DNA of 64,000 nt from positions 310,001-374,000 of the forward strand of contig NZ_JABGCJ010000003.1 in NCBI RefSeq assembly GCF_019799965.1. Direction: 5' to 3'. Shown here piece by piece: positions 8,413-16,772 of the stretch (its first letter is position 1; each line of letters begins with the position of its first letter). The translations under genes were made by a program, and so were the position numbers. Under the pieces are notes generated by a model, which was not told where the DNA came from, made no database searches, and was given only the letters and a program-made list of their open reading frames with translations. This DNA comes from Modestobacter italicus (GTDB taxonomy: Bacteria; Actinomycetota; Actinomycetes; Mycobacteriales; Geodermatophilaceae).

Positions 8413-9063
8413 ATGCAGCCCAGCCGACCCGTACCCGTCCCGCCTGCCGCCCGCCGCACCTCCCGCCTGCCGCGCAGTGCTCGCCGGCTGCAGCTGCTGC
8501 GGGCCGCCCAGGACGTGTTCGTGGCGCAGGGGTTCCACGCCGCCGCGATGGACGACATCGCCGACCGCGCCGGGGTCAGCAAGCCGGTGCTCTACCAGCA
8601 CTTCCCGGGCAAGCGGGAGCTCTACCTGGCGCTCCTGGAGCAGCAGGTCGACGAGCTGAGCGACCGGGTCAGCCAGGCGATGGCCGGCACGGAGGACAAC
8701 CGGGCCCGGGTCGACGGCGCGGTGGGCGCCTACTTCGACTTCGTCGACGCCGAGGGCGAGGCGTTCCGGCTGGTCTTCGAGTCCGACCTGCGCAACGACC
8801 CCGACGTCCGCCGGCTGGCCGACCGCGGCGCGCTGGCGTGCATCGAGGCGATCGCCGAGGTGATCGCGGTGGACACCGGCGCCGACCCGGAGCGGGCGCT
8901 GCTGCTGTCGGCGGGGCTGACCGGGCTGGCCGAGAACAGCGCCCGCTGGTGGCTGGCCCGCAAGGGCACGCTGTCCCGCGACGAGGCGGTCTCGCTGATG
9001 TCGGCGCTGGCCTGGCGGGGCATCTCCGGCTTCCCCCGCCGGGACGACGCCGACGACGCCTGA
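8413..9063 (+). CDS. TetR/AcrR family transcriptional regulator
   Basis: A regulator of 216 residues. Residues 27-73 form the TetR helix-turn-helix (AAQDVFVAQGFHAAAMDDIA, then GVSKPVLYQHFPGKRELY). The C-terminal half is the helical ligand-binding domain. It occupies the position of Rv3208 and is divergent from an alpha/beta hydrolase. The inverted repeat at 8363-8391 overlaps its promoter and probably binds it, giving control of itself and the hydrolase. The ligand is unknown. Start ATG at 8413 has no ribosome binding site but a TAAGCT box 9 bp upstream. Confidence 0.93.
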   Translation: MQPSRPVPVPPAARRTSRLPRSARRLQLLRAAQDVFVAQGFHAAAMDDIADRAGVSKPVLYQHFPGKRELYLALLEQQVDELSDRVSQAMAGTEDNRARVDGAVGAYFDFVDAEGEAFRLVFESDLRNDPDVRRLADRGALACIEAIAEVIAVDTGADPERALLLSAGLTGLAENSARWWLARKGTLSRDEAVSLMSALAWRGISGFPRRDDADDA

Positions 9064-9179
9064 GCCCGGCTCCCGGCGACCGGGGGTTTCGCTGACGGCG
9101 CACCCGCCGGACCGGCTGCCTCCACCGGCCCTGGACTAGCGTGGGGAGCCAGCAGCCAGACCTGAGGAGGCATCTCCAC

Positions 9180-9410
9180 GTGGAAGTCAAGATCGGTGTC
9201 CAACACTCCCCCCGCGAGCTGGTCATCGACAGCCCCAAGACCCCCGACGAGATCGCGGCTGAGGTGTCCAAGGCCATGAGCGCGTCCAAGGACGGCCTGC
9301 TGACGCTGGTGGACGAGCGCGGTCGCCGTGTCGTCGTCCCGGTCGACCGGATCGCCTACGTCGAGATCGCCGAGGCCGACCAGCGCCGGGTGGGCTTCAT
9401 CGCCGGCTGA
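9180..9410 (+). CDS. DUF3107 protein (TB9.4-like)
   Basis: A small acidic protein of 76 residues, recognisable by EVKIGVQHSPRELVID at its N-terminus and the closing VDRIAYVEI...VGFIAG. DUF3107 members (Rv3208A, TB9.4) are conserved across actinobacteria and always lie near this TetR gene; their function is not established. The GTG at 9180 has AGGAGG at 9164-9169, and a TAGCGT box at 9138-9143 gives a short 5' leader, unlike the leaderless neighbours. A strong terminator follows at 9441-9477. Confidence 0.92.
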   Translation: MEVKIGVQHSPRELVIDSPKTPDEIAAEVSKAMSASKDGLLTLVDERGRRVVVPVDRIAYVEIAEADQRRVGFIAG

Positions 9411-9440
9411 AGGAGCACTCCCGGGCCCTGCCCGGCTCGT

Positions 9441-9477
9441 CGACAGGGCGTCGCCGCACCGCGGCGGCGCCCTGTCG
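9441..9477. terminator. Hairpin between convergent DUF3107 and ferritin-like genes
   Basis: Arms 9441-9457 and 9461-9477 pair over 17 bp with a single T-G wobble and a 3-nt loop. It lies between two convergent stop codons (9410 and 9492), so it can serve both strands. Confidence 0.85.
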
Positions 9478-9491
9478 TCGTGTCAGCCGTG

Positions 9492-10190
9492 TCAGCCGTT
9501 GAGGCCGAGGGCCTGCATCCGGGCGGAGTGCGCGGTGGTGAGCCGCTGCAGCAGCTGGGCCACCCCGGCCAGGTCGCCGGTGCCGCCGATGATCAGGTCG
9601 GCCAGCTCGTCGTGCTCGGCGATGACCGCCTGCGACTGGGTCAGCGCCTCCCCGACCAGCCGGCGGGCCCACAGCGCCAGCCGCCCGGCCAGCGTCGGGT
9701 CGGCGACGATCGCTGCCCGCACCTCGCGGAGGGCGAAGTCGGCGTGCCCGGTGTCGGCGAGCACCTCCTCGACCAGGGCCCGGTCCGGCTGCGGCAGGAA
9801 GGCGGCGACCTCGCGGTAGAAGTCCGTGGCCAGCCCGTCGCCGACGTAGGCCTTGACCAGGCCCTCCAGCCAGGTGCTCGCCCGGGTGCCGTCGTGGAAG
9901 GCGTCCAGCGCGGCCACGTAGGGGCCCATCGCCTCGGCCACGTCCACCCCCAGCTCCCGCAGCCGCGCGGTGAGCCGTTCGTGGTGCCCGATCTCGGCCG
10001 CGGCCATCCGCGCCAGGGCCGCCCGGCCGTCCAGCGTCGGGGCCAGCCGGGCGTCCTCGGCGAGCCGGTCGAAGGCGGTCAGCTCGGCGTAGGAGAGCAC
10101 CCCGAGCAGGGCGACGACCGCCTGCCGGCCGGGGCCCTCGCCGGCCTGGGCTGTGGGCCCGCCCTCGGCCCTGTCCTCGGCGCTGGCCAC
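9492..10190 (-). CDS. Ferritin-like fold protein (Rv3210c-like)
   Basis: This 232-residue helical protein has ferritin-like metal-ligand patterns. YAELTAFDRLAEDA carries a Glu, AAAEIGHHERL carries ExxH, and later helices contain EVLADTGHADFALREV and AEHDELADLI. Relatives at the same position in mycobacteria (Rv3210c) are annotated as ferritin-like or hydroxylase-like with no proven substrate. The GTG at 10190 is preceded by GGGAGG with about 5 bp spacing, which decides it over an in-frame start at 10256. It is convergent with DUF3107 and divergent from rhlE. Confidence 0.85.
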   Translation of the reverse strand: MASAEDRAEGGPTAQAGEGPGRQAVVALLGVLSYAELTAFDRLAEDARLAPTLDGRAALARMAAAEIGHHERLTARLRELGVDVAEAMGPYVAALDAFHDGTRASTWLEGLVKAYVGDGLATDFYREVAAFLPQPDRALVEEVLADTGHADFALREVRAAIVADPTLAGRLALWARRLVGEALTQSQAVIAEHDELADLIIGGTGDLAGVAQLLQRLTTAHSARMQALGLNG

Positions 10191-10302
10191 GGGTCCTCCC
10201 TCGTCGTGCGGTCGTCGCCGCCGGGCGGGCGTGACCACCCGGACGGGTGGTCGCACGGCCGTGTCGCACGGCGGCAGGGGGAGGCTAACGGGCTGGTCAG
10301 GC

Positions 10303-10567
10303 TAGGATGGAATCGACGGGCCCTGGGGCTCGTTCCCCGAAGAGCAATTCCCTGTGCGCTGATGACCGCTGGATCTCCTCCTCGAGACCGGCCCTCCGAG
10401 GGCCGTCTCCCGGGCAGTCTGCACCGGACGCCCGGTCTGCTGGCCGCGTCGGCGCGTGGATCGAACATCCCGGAACCGACCCCGGGACCGGCGAGCGCCG
10501 CCGGGCAACGCCTGCTGCCAGGCACCGCCGAGCGCTCCTGGTCCCCCACCAGACCGAGGCGAGAGAA
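10303..10567 (+). promoter_or_regulatory. Promoter and long structured 5' leader of rhlE
   Basis: A TAGGAT box (10303-10308) is followed by about 255 nt without an obvious separate gene before the helicase coding region. The leader contains a hairpin at 10384-10409 (GAGAC...GGCCCT facing AGGGCC...GTCTC) and a CTCCTCCTC stretch at 10375-10383. That stretch is complementary to the GAGGCGAGAG ribosome binding site at about 10556-10565. The frame is open throughout the leader, but the ATG at 10307 lies inside the -10 box and cannot be translated from this promoter. Long leaders that control DEAD-box helicase genes are known in bacteria; here the control is inferred. Confidence 0.5.
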
Positions 10568-12268
10568 CTGACCTCCACCGAGAACACCCCCGCAGAGAAC
10601 ACCCTTGCCGCTCCGGAGCTGGAGCACGCCGAGACCGGCGCCCCGGCTCCCGAGGAGCTCGAGCAGCAGGTCGAGGAGCTGGGCGGCGCTCCCGTCGCCA
10701 GCGACAGCCCGCTGTTCAGCGACTTCGACGTGCACCCCGACATCGTGGCCGCGCTGGCCGAGGTGGGGATCACCCGCACCTTCGCCATCCAGGAGCTGAC
10801 CCTGCCGCTGGCCCTGGCCGGCAACGACCTGATCGGGCAGGCCCGCACCGGCACCGGCAAGACGCTTGGCTTCGGCGTCCCGCTGCTGCAGCGGGTCACC
10901 CCGCCGGCCGAGGGCGGGGACGGCGTCCCGCAGGCGCTGGTCGTCGTCCCCACCCGCGAGCTGTGCGTGCAGGTCTCCCGCGACCTCGCCGCCGCCGGCG
11001 CCAAGCGCGGCATCCGGGTGCAGGCCATCTACGGCGGCCGGGCCTTCGAGCCGCAGGTCGCCGCGCTGCAGGCCGGCGTCGAGGTCGTCGTCGGCACCCC
11101 CGGCCGGCTGCTGGACCTCGCGCAGCAGGGGCACCTGATCCTGGGCAAGGTGCGCGGCCTGGTGCTGGACGAGGCCGACGAGATGCTCGACCTGGGCTTC
11201 CTGCCCGACATCGAGCGGATCCTGGCGATGGTCCCGGACAAGCGGCAGACGATGCTGTTCTCCGCGACCATGCCCGGCCCGATCGTCACCCTGTCGCGGT
11301 CGTTCATGACCCAGCCCACGCACATCCGGGCGCACGGCAACGACGAGGGCTCGACGGTCCCGCAGACCACGCAGTTCATCTACCGGGCACACAACCTGGA
11401 CAAGCCCGAGCTGCTGTCCCGGGTGCTGCAGGCCCGCGACCGCGGTCTGGTGATGGTCTTCTGCCGCACCAAGCGCACCGCGCAGAAGGTCGCCGACGAG
11501 CTGGTCGACCGCGGGTTCGCCGCGGCCGCCGTGCACGGTGACCTCGGCCAGGGCGCCCGCGAGCAGGCGCTGCGCGCCTTCCGCGCCGGCAAGGTCGACG
11601 TGCTGGTCGCCACCGACGTCGCCGCCCGTGGCATCGACGTCACCGGGGTCAGCCACGTCGTGAACTACCAGTGCCCCGAGGACGAGAAGACCTACGTGCA
11701 CCGGATCGGCCGCACCGGCCGCGCCGGCAGCACCGGCGTCGCCGTCACCCTGGTCGACTGGGACGACATCCCGCGCTGGCAGCTGATCAACAAGGCGCTG
11801 GACCTGCCCTACGCCGACCCGCCGGAGACCTACTCCACCTCGCCGTGGGTCTACACCGACCTCGACGTGCCGACCACGGCCACCGGCCGGCTGCCCCGCT
11901 CGCAGCGGACGCGCGAGGGCCTGGGCGCGGAGACGCTGGAGGACCTCGGCGAGACCGGCAAGCGCCAGAAGACCGGCGGCCGTTCCGGAGGCGCCCACTC
12001 CGGTCCGGGCCGGGACGCCGCCCGCACCGACGACGACCAGCCCGCGGCCGGCCCGCGCAAGACCCGCTCGCGCCAGCGCACCCGGGGCAGCGGCGCCGCC
12101 GCGGCGGGTGCCGCCGCAGCGCTGGGCACCGACTCCCCCGCCGCCGACGGCGCGGCCCCGGTGGACGCCGGTGCGGCCGACGACGGCGCAGGCAGCCGGC
12201 CGCGGCGTCGTCGTCGCCGGGGTGGCCGTGGCGGCGGCAACGGCGGCGGCAGCGAGTCCGTCGCCTGA
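10568..12268 (+). CDS. rhlE: DEAD-box RNA helicase RhlE
   Basis: A DEAD-box helicase of 566 residues, ATP-dependent, for RNA unwinding in ribosome assembly or mRNA turnover. It has the Q motif, motif I ARTGTGKT (92-99), PTRELC, DEAD (201-204), SAT, ARGIDV and HRIGRTGRAG. After residue about 450 comes a basic, Gly/Arg/Ala-rich tail ending in RRRRRRGGRGGG, typical of RNA-binding C-termini. The likely start is an unusual CTG at 10568 (reading L/M-TSTENTPA) preceded by GAGGCGAGAG. No ATG, GTG or TTG lies between the end of the poor-quality upstream stretch and the Q motif. It corresponds to Rv3211, and the next gene overlaps its stop. Confidence 0.9.
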   Translation: MTSTENTPAENTLAAPELEHAETGAPAPEELEQQVEELGGAPVASDSPLFSDFDVHPDIVAALAEVGITRTFAIQELTLPLALAGNDLIGQARTGTGKTLGFGVPLLQRVTPPAEGGDGVPQALVVVPTRELCVQVSRDLAAAGAKRGIRVQAIYGGRAFEPQVAALQAGVEVVVGTPGRLLDLAQQGHLILGKVRGLVLDEADEMLDLGFLPDIERILAMVPDKRQTMLFSATMPGPIVTLSRSFMTQPTHIRAHGNDEGSTVPQTTQFIYRAHNLDKPELLSRVLQARDRGLVMVFCRTKRTAQKVADELVDRGFAAAAVHGDLGQGAREQALRAFRAGKVDVLVATDVAARGIDVTGVSHVVNYQCPEDEKTYVHRIGRTGRAGSTGVAVTLVDWDDIPRWQLINKALDLPYADPPETYSTSPWVYTDLDVPTTATGRLPRSQRTREGLGAETLEDLGETGKRQKTGGRSGGAHSGPGRDAARTDDDQPAAGPRKTRSRQRTRGSGAAAAGAAAALGTDSPAADGAAPVDAGAADDGAGSRPRRRRRRGGRGGGNGGGSESVA

Positions 12269-13479
12269 TGGCAGGCCCCCTCCCCACCCCTCGCACGCTC
12301 GGGGCGGGTCCCGGGAGGGGGCCGGCCAGGCGTCCGCCACGGCGGGTCTGGATCTGGACGGCGGTCACCCTCGTGGTGGCCGCCGTCGCCGTGTCGCTGT
12401 GGCGGACCTCCGACGTCGTCGCCACCTCCCGCACGACGGCGCCGCCGGCGACCGTGCCGGACGAGGCGCCGGCCGCCGAGCTCACCCAGGTGTGGTCCGT
12501 CGCGACCAGCGAGGGACCCCGCCGGGCCGTCGAGGGTGGCCGGGTGCTGGTGACCGACGAGCACGGGGTCGCCATGCTGGACGCCGTCACCGGCGAGGAG
12601 GCCTGGCACTACCGCCGGGACAACGCGACGCTGTGCGACGCGACCGCGATCGGCGGGAACGTCATCACGGCCTTCCGCACCACCGGGCGCTGCAACGAGC
12701 TGACCGCCCTGTCGGCGTCCACCGGCGAGCGGGACTGGTACCGCAACGTGCGCTTCCGCACCGACGTCGACCTGGCCAGCACCGACCAGATCCTGCTGGC
12801 CAGCAGCCCGACCGGCGTCGTCACCATCGACCCGGCCGGCAACAACACCCGCTGGCGGTACGCGCCACCGACCGACTGCCGGCTGGTCGGCTCCGACGTC
12901 GGCAGCTCCGGGGTGGTCGTGCTGCAGCGGTGCCCGGACACCGGCGTCCTGCAGGTCAGGCTGCTCGACGGCTTCGGCGGCACCGAGATCTGGACCCGAG
13001 ACGTGGCCACCGGCACCAGCACCGCCAGGCTGGCCGGGGTCGACCGGCTCGTCACCGTGGTCGTCGACGACCGGGTGCTGGTGTTCTCACCGGTCGACGG
13101 CACGCCGCTGCCCGACCTCCCCCTGCCCGCGCTCCCCGCCGGAGCCGCCCCGCAGACCGAGCCGCTCCAACAGGCCGGGGTCGAGGACGTCGCCCTGCTC
13201 TGGGCCCGCGGCACCGCCTACGCCCTCGACCAGGGGACCGGGCTCCCGCAGTGGCAGGTGCCCGCCCGCGGCCTGCCCTCGGCCGGCACGACCGACGAGG
13301 CCGGGGTGAGCACCGTGACCGTGCCGGAGGACGGCGCGTTCGTGCAGCGCACGCTGGACGACGGCACCGAGGTCGCCCGGTCCACCACCGGGGACGACGT
13401 CCCGCCCGGGGGCCGCACCGCCCTGCTGGGCCCGGTCGTCGTCTACGGCACCGCGGACGAGGTGCTCGGCCACCGCTGA
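12268..13479 (+). CDS. Membrane-anchored PQQ-like beta-propeller protein (Rv3212-like)
   Basis: This 403-residue protein has a short cytoplasmic Arg-rich tail, one transmembrane helix (about 28-47) and a large extracellular domain. The domain has repeated propeller-type strands such as AVEGGRVLVTDEHGVAMLDAV, GEEAWHYRRD and TGVVTIDPAG. This matches the PQQ-binding-like beta-propeller fold seen in BamB and in Rv3212. The ATG shares its A with the rhlE stop (TGATG), so the two genes are coupled. In mycobacteria the same two genes are adjacent; the partner of the propeller is not known. Confidence 0.87.
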   Translation: MAGPLPTPRTLGAGPGRGPARRPPRRVWIWTAVTLVVAAVAVSLWRTSDVVATSRTTAPPATVPDEAPAAELTQVWSVATSEGPRRAVEGGRVLVTDEHGVAMLDAVTGEEAWHYRRDNATLCDATAIGGNVITAFRTTGRCNELTALSASTGERDWYRNVRFRTDVDLASTDQILLASSPTGVVTIDPAGNNTRWRYAPPTDCRLVGSDVGSSGVVVLQRCPDTGVLQVRLLDGFGGTEIWTRDVATGTSTARLAGVDRLVTVVVDDRVLVFSPVDGTPLPDLPLPALPAGAAPQTEPLQQAGVEDVALLWARGTAYALDQGTGLPQWQVPARGLPSAGTTDEAGVSTVTVPEDGAFVQRTLDDGTEVARSTTGDDVPPGGRTALLGPVVVYGTADEVLGHR

Positions 13480-13560
13480 GCGGGGACCCCGGGTGAGGCT
13501 CGGGTGAGCCCCGGGCGTGGGTCGGCGGCGCGTGACCGGGCTGCGGGGCACACTCAGGGC

Positions 13561-14496
13561 ATGGTCCTGCCTGGTGGCTCCGAACACACCGCCCCCCACG
13601 ACCTCCGCCAGCTGGCCGCCCACGAGGCCGTCCCGGTCACCTTCCGCGGTGGCAGCGGGCCGCTGGCCGCGCTGGACACCGGCCCGGCCGACGGCAGCAC
13701 GGCCCTGCTGGTCGCCGGGTTCACCGGCAGCAAGGAGGACTTCGCGCCGCTGCTGTCCCCGCTCGCCGACGCCGGGGTACGGGTGGTCGCCCTCGACCAG
13801 CGCGGCCAGTTCGAGTCCCCGGGCCCCGACGACCCGGCGCGCTACTCCGTGGCCGAGCTCGCCGCCGACGTGGTCGCGGTGAGCCGGCAGCTGCGCGAGC
13901 AGTCCTCCGGCCCGCTGCACCTGCTCGGGCACAGCTTCGGTGGCCTGGTCGCCCGCGCCGCGGTGCTCGCCGAGCCCACCCTGTTCGACTCCCTCGCCCT
14001 GCTGGGCAGTGGCCCGGGGGCGCTGACCGGTCCGCGCGCCGAGCTGCTGGACCACCTGTCCCCGCTGCTGGACGCCGGTGGGGTGCAGCTGGTCAACGAC
14101 ACCCTGGAGCAGCTGGCGATGACCGACCCGCGGGCGCAGGCGGTGCCGGCCCCGACGGCCGAGTTCCTCCGCCGGCGGTTCCTGGCCAACAGCGCCGCCG
14201 GGCTCCGCGGGATGGCCGACGCCATGCTCGCCGAGCCCGACCGGGTCGCCGAGCTCGCCGCCACCGGCGTGCCGGTGCTGGTCGCCCACGGCATCGCCGA
14301 CGACGCCTGGAGCCCCACCGTGCAGGCCGAGATGGCCCGCCGGCTGGGCGCCCGGCACGAGGTGGTCCCGCAGGCGGTGCACTCCCCCGCCATCGAGAAC
14401 CCGGGTCGCACCCTGCAGGCCCTGCTGTCCTTCTGGGCCGATCCTGCTGCTTCGGTCTCCGCGGCGGCCGACGAGCAGAACGAGGCCGTGCGGTGA
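13561..14496 (+). CDS. Alpha/beta hydrolase
   Basis: A hydrolase of 311 residues with nucleophile elbow GHSFGG (Ser125), an upstream oxyanion strand LLVAGFTGS, acid in AHGIADDAW and catalytic His in QAVHSPAIENP. It resembles lipase or lysophospholipase-like monoacylglycerol hydrolases, but I cannot name the substrate. The ATG at 13561 is chosen; an in-frame GTG at 13504 would add 19 unconvincing residues. Its stop overlaps the start of the MpaB-family gene by four bases (GTGA), so the two are made together. Confidence 0.88.
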   Translation: MVLPGGSEHTAPHDLRQLAAHEAVPVTFRGGSGPLAALDTGPADGSTALLVAGFTGSKEDFAPLLSPLADAGVRVVALDQRGQFESPGPDDPARYSVAELAADVVAVSRQLREQSSGPLHLLGHSFGGLVARAAVLAEPTLFDSLALLGSGPGALTGPRAELLDHLSPLLDAGGVQLVNDTLEQLAMTDPRAQAVPAPTAEFLRRRFLANSAAGLRGMADAMLAEPDRVAELAATGVPVLVAHGIADDAWSPTVQAEMARRLGARHEVVPQAVHSPAIENPGRTLQALLSFWADPAASVSAAADEQNEAVR

Positions 14497-15365
14497 TCCC
14501 GACGCCGTCGGTCAAGGACTTCACGCCCGAGGAGGACCTGCTCGGCTTCTTCGGCCCGGACAGCGTCAGCTGGCGGATCCACAGCGACCCGGCCTTCTCC
14601 GTGGGCGGCATCCGCGCACTGCTGCTGCAGGCGCTGCACCCGGTCGCGATGGACGGCGTGCACCGGTTCTCCACCGCCTTCGCCACCGACCCGTGGGCCC
14701 GGCTCACCCGCACCGCGGAGTACGTGGCCACGCTGACCTTCGGCACCCGCCGCGACGCGCTGCGCCAGGTGCGCCGGGTACGTGGGCTGCACCGCGACAA
14801 GTCCGCGGTCGAGGAGACCACCGGCCGCCACTACCGCGTCGACGACGCCGACCTGCTGCTGTGGGTGCACAACTGCGAGGTCGAGTCGCTGCTGTCCACC
14901 GCCCGTCGGGCCGGCGTGCCGCTCACCGACGCCGAGGCCGACCGGTACGTCGAGGAGCAGGTGGTGGCCGCCGTCCTGGTGGGCTGCGAGGAGACCGACG
15001 TGCCCCGCACCGTGGCCGAGCTCGACGCGTACTTCGCCGGCGTCCGGGCCCGGCTGGCGGTGACCCCGGCGGCCCGCAGCGCCTCGCGGTTCGTGCTGCT
15101 GCCGCCGATGCCCGGCTGGGTGCAGCTGCTCACCCCGGCGCGGCCGGCGTGGAGCACGCTGGCCTCCCTCGGTGCGGCGACGCTGCCGGGCTGGGCCCGC
15201 CGGCTCTACGGCCTGCCCGGGTTCGCGGTGACCGACGCCGCGGCGACCGCCGGGCTGCGGGCCTTCCGGCAGACGGCGCTGGCCGTGCCGGCCCGGGTGC
15301 GCGAGTCACCGATCGTGCGGGCCGCCCGCGAGCGGGTGGCCGGCGCCGAACCGCTCACCGCCTGA
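14493..15365 (+). CDS. MpaB/DUF2236 family oxygenase-like protein
   Basis: The protein (290 residues) belongs to the DUF2236 (latex-clearing protein/MpaB-like) family of haem-dependent oxygenases. Typical signatures are LLQALHPVAMDGVHRFS near residue 50 and the conserved ALRQVRRVRGLHRDKS and HNCEVES segments, whose His and Arg residues line the haem site in characterised relatives. It starts with a GTG that overlaps the upstream hydrolase stop. A substrate cannot be proposed; many actinobacteria carry several paralogues. Confidence 0.85.
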   Translation: MIPTPSVKDFTPEEDLLGFFGPDSVSWRIHSDPAFSVGGIRALLLQALHPVAMDGVHRFSTAFATDPWARLTRTAEYVATLTFGTRRDALRQVRRVRGLHRDKSAVEETTGRHYRVDDADLLLWVHNCEVESLLSTARRAGVPLTDAEADRYVEEQVVAAVLVGCEETDVPRTVAELDAYFAGVRARLAVTPAARSASRFVLLPPMPGWVQLLTPARPAWSTLASLGAATLPGWARRLYGLPGFAVTDAAATAGLRAFRQTALAVPARVRESPIVRAARERVAGAEPLTA

Positions 15366-15392
15366 GGGAGCCGCGCCGCCGGGACCCGCCCC

Positions 15393-15797
15393 TCAGCTGC
15401 CGGTGAGAGCCCGGTGGCGGGGGGTCAGGGCGGCGGCCACGAACTCCGCGACCACCGCCGGGAGCAGCACCAGCCCGCCGCCCAGGCCCCAGACGAGCGC
15501 CCAGGCCAGCACGACGGTGGCCGCGGCCGTCGAGGCGAGGCCCGCCCAGCGCGACCGGGCGAGGAGCACCGGCACCAAGAGCACCACCACCGGGAGGCCG
15601 AGCGCCGCGACCACGAACGTCCCGGCGTCCGCCCAGACGTCCCGGGCCAGCAGGGCTGCCCCCAGCACCGCGAGGGCCAGCGCCACCCAGCGCAGCACGT
15701 CCGCCGTCGGACCCTCGGACCTGCGCGCGGCCGGCACCAGCGCCAGGCAGACGGCGATCAGCACCGCCACGACCACCACCGCGATCAGCGCGTCCAT
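15393..15797 (-). CDS. Small integral membrane protein, four helices
   Basis: Its 134 residues make four hydrophobic segments (about 3-23, 36-53, 58-80 and 88-117) with short charged loops and no recognisable catalytic motif. It lies between the convergent MpaB-family gene and the lysine-export regulator gene and is transcribed in the same direction as the latter, 18 bp behind it. I do not recognise the family. Confidence 0.7.
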   Translation of the reverse strand: MDALIAVVVVAVLIAVCLALVPAARRSEGPTADVLRWVALALAVLGAALLARDVWADAGTFVVAALGLPVVVLLVPVLLARSRWAGLASTAAATVVLAWALVWGLGGGLVLLPAVVAEFVAAALTPRHRALTGS

Positions 15798-15815
15798 CGC
15801 CCGAGTCTGCCGCAG

Positions 15816-16709
15816 TCAGGGCGGCGCGGACTGGTCCAGCGCGCGGCGAGCCGCGCCCAGCACCGCGCCGGCGACCAGGTCCAGGGACGGCGAGCGCAGC
15901 TTCCACTGCTGCCAGTGCAGGACGACGTCGACCGCGCCGGCGTCGTCCAGGGCCACCAGCTCCCCCGGCGGCTCCTGCTGCCGGGGCACCATGCCCCAGC
16001 CCAGGCCCAGCCGGACGGCAGCGACGTAGTCGGCCGAGGCGGGGACGTAGTGCACCGGCAGGGTGGCCGGGTCGACGCCGCGGGCGCGCAGGTGGCGGTG
16101 CTGCAGGTCGTCCTTGCGGTCGAAGACGACGACCGGCGCCCGTCCCCACGCGCCGGCGCCGCTGCCCTCGGGGAACCAGCGGGCGGCGAACGCAGCGGTG
16201 GCCATCGGCCGGTAGCGCATCGCCCCCAGCCGGGTCACCGTGCAGCCCGGCACCGGCTCGGCGTCTGCGGTGATCGCCGCCATGACCGTCCCGTCGCGGA
16301 GCAGGGCACTGGTGTGCTCCTGGTCCTCCCGGTGCAGGTCGAAGGCGATCTCGGCGGCCAGCGGCGCCAGCGCCGGCAGCACCCAGGTGGCCAGCGAGTC
16401 GGCGTTGACCGCGATCGGCAGCCCGACGGGTCCGGCGGCGCCGTCGAGCTCCCGGACCGCGTCGGCGGTCAGCAGACGCACCTGCCGGGCCAGCCGCAGC
16501 ACCGCCGCGCCCGAGTCGGTCACCTGCACCGGCTTGCTGCGCACCAGCAGCACCCGGCCGGTCGCCGTCTCCAGGGCCTTGAGCCGCTGGCTGATCGCCG
16601 ATGGCGTCACGTGCAGGGCACGGGCGGCGGCGTCGAGGGTGCCGCCGGTGACGGTCGCCTCCAGGGCACGGAGCTGCGCCAGGTCGAGGTCCACCCGACC
16701 ATCAGACAC
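15816..16709 (-). CDS. lysG: LysR-family regulator of lysine/arginine export (LysG/ArgP)
   Basis: A LysR-type activator of 297 residues. The winged helix-turn-helix is at residues 8-65 (LRALEATVTGGTLDAAARALHV then SAISQRLKALE), and the effector domain contains the ArgP-type segments SLATWVLPAL and HREDQEHTSALLRDG. It is divergent from lysE with 63 bp between the start codons, the classical arrangement in Corynebacterium and Mycobacterium. There LysG senses intracellular basic amino acids and switches on LysE. The assignment rests on both sequence and this pairing. Confidence 0.93.
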   Translation of the reverse strand: MSDGRVDLDLAQLRALEATVTGGTLDAAARALHVTPSAISQRLKALETATGRVLLVRSKPVQVTDSGAAVLRLARQVRLLTADAVRELDGAAGPVGLPIAVNADSLATWVLPALAPLAAEIAFDLHREDQEHTSALLRDGTVMAAITADAEPVPGCTVTRLGAMRYRPMATAAFAARWFPEGSGAGAWGRAPVVVFDRKDDLQHRHLRARGVDPATLPVHYVPASADYVAAVRLGLGWGMVPRQQEPPGELVALDDAGAVDVVLHWQQWKLRSPSLDLVAGAVLGAARRALDQSAPP

Positions 16710-16772
16710 GCTTCAGGTGCATCAGGAAAGTGAGCTGGTCTTCAGCTGGTAGGCGGACCTAGCGTCCTCCTC
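16710..16772. promoter_or_regulatory. lysG-lysE divergent control region
   Basis: This 63-bp gap holds the lysE -10 box (TAGCGT, 16760-16765) 7 bp before the GTG at 16773, so lysE is likely leaderless. The lower-GC stretch at about 16710-16745 contains an imperfect repeat (TTCAGGTGCATCAG and GGTCTTCAGCTGG) where a LysR-type protein would be expected to bind. Confidence 0.55.

Noticed and set aside
10307-10567. N-terminal extension of rhlE from an ATG at 10307
   Set aside because: The ATG lies inside the TAGGAT -10 box, and the 87 extra residues are low-quality Pro/Arg/Ser sequence without family similarity.
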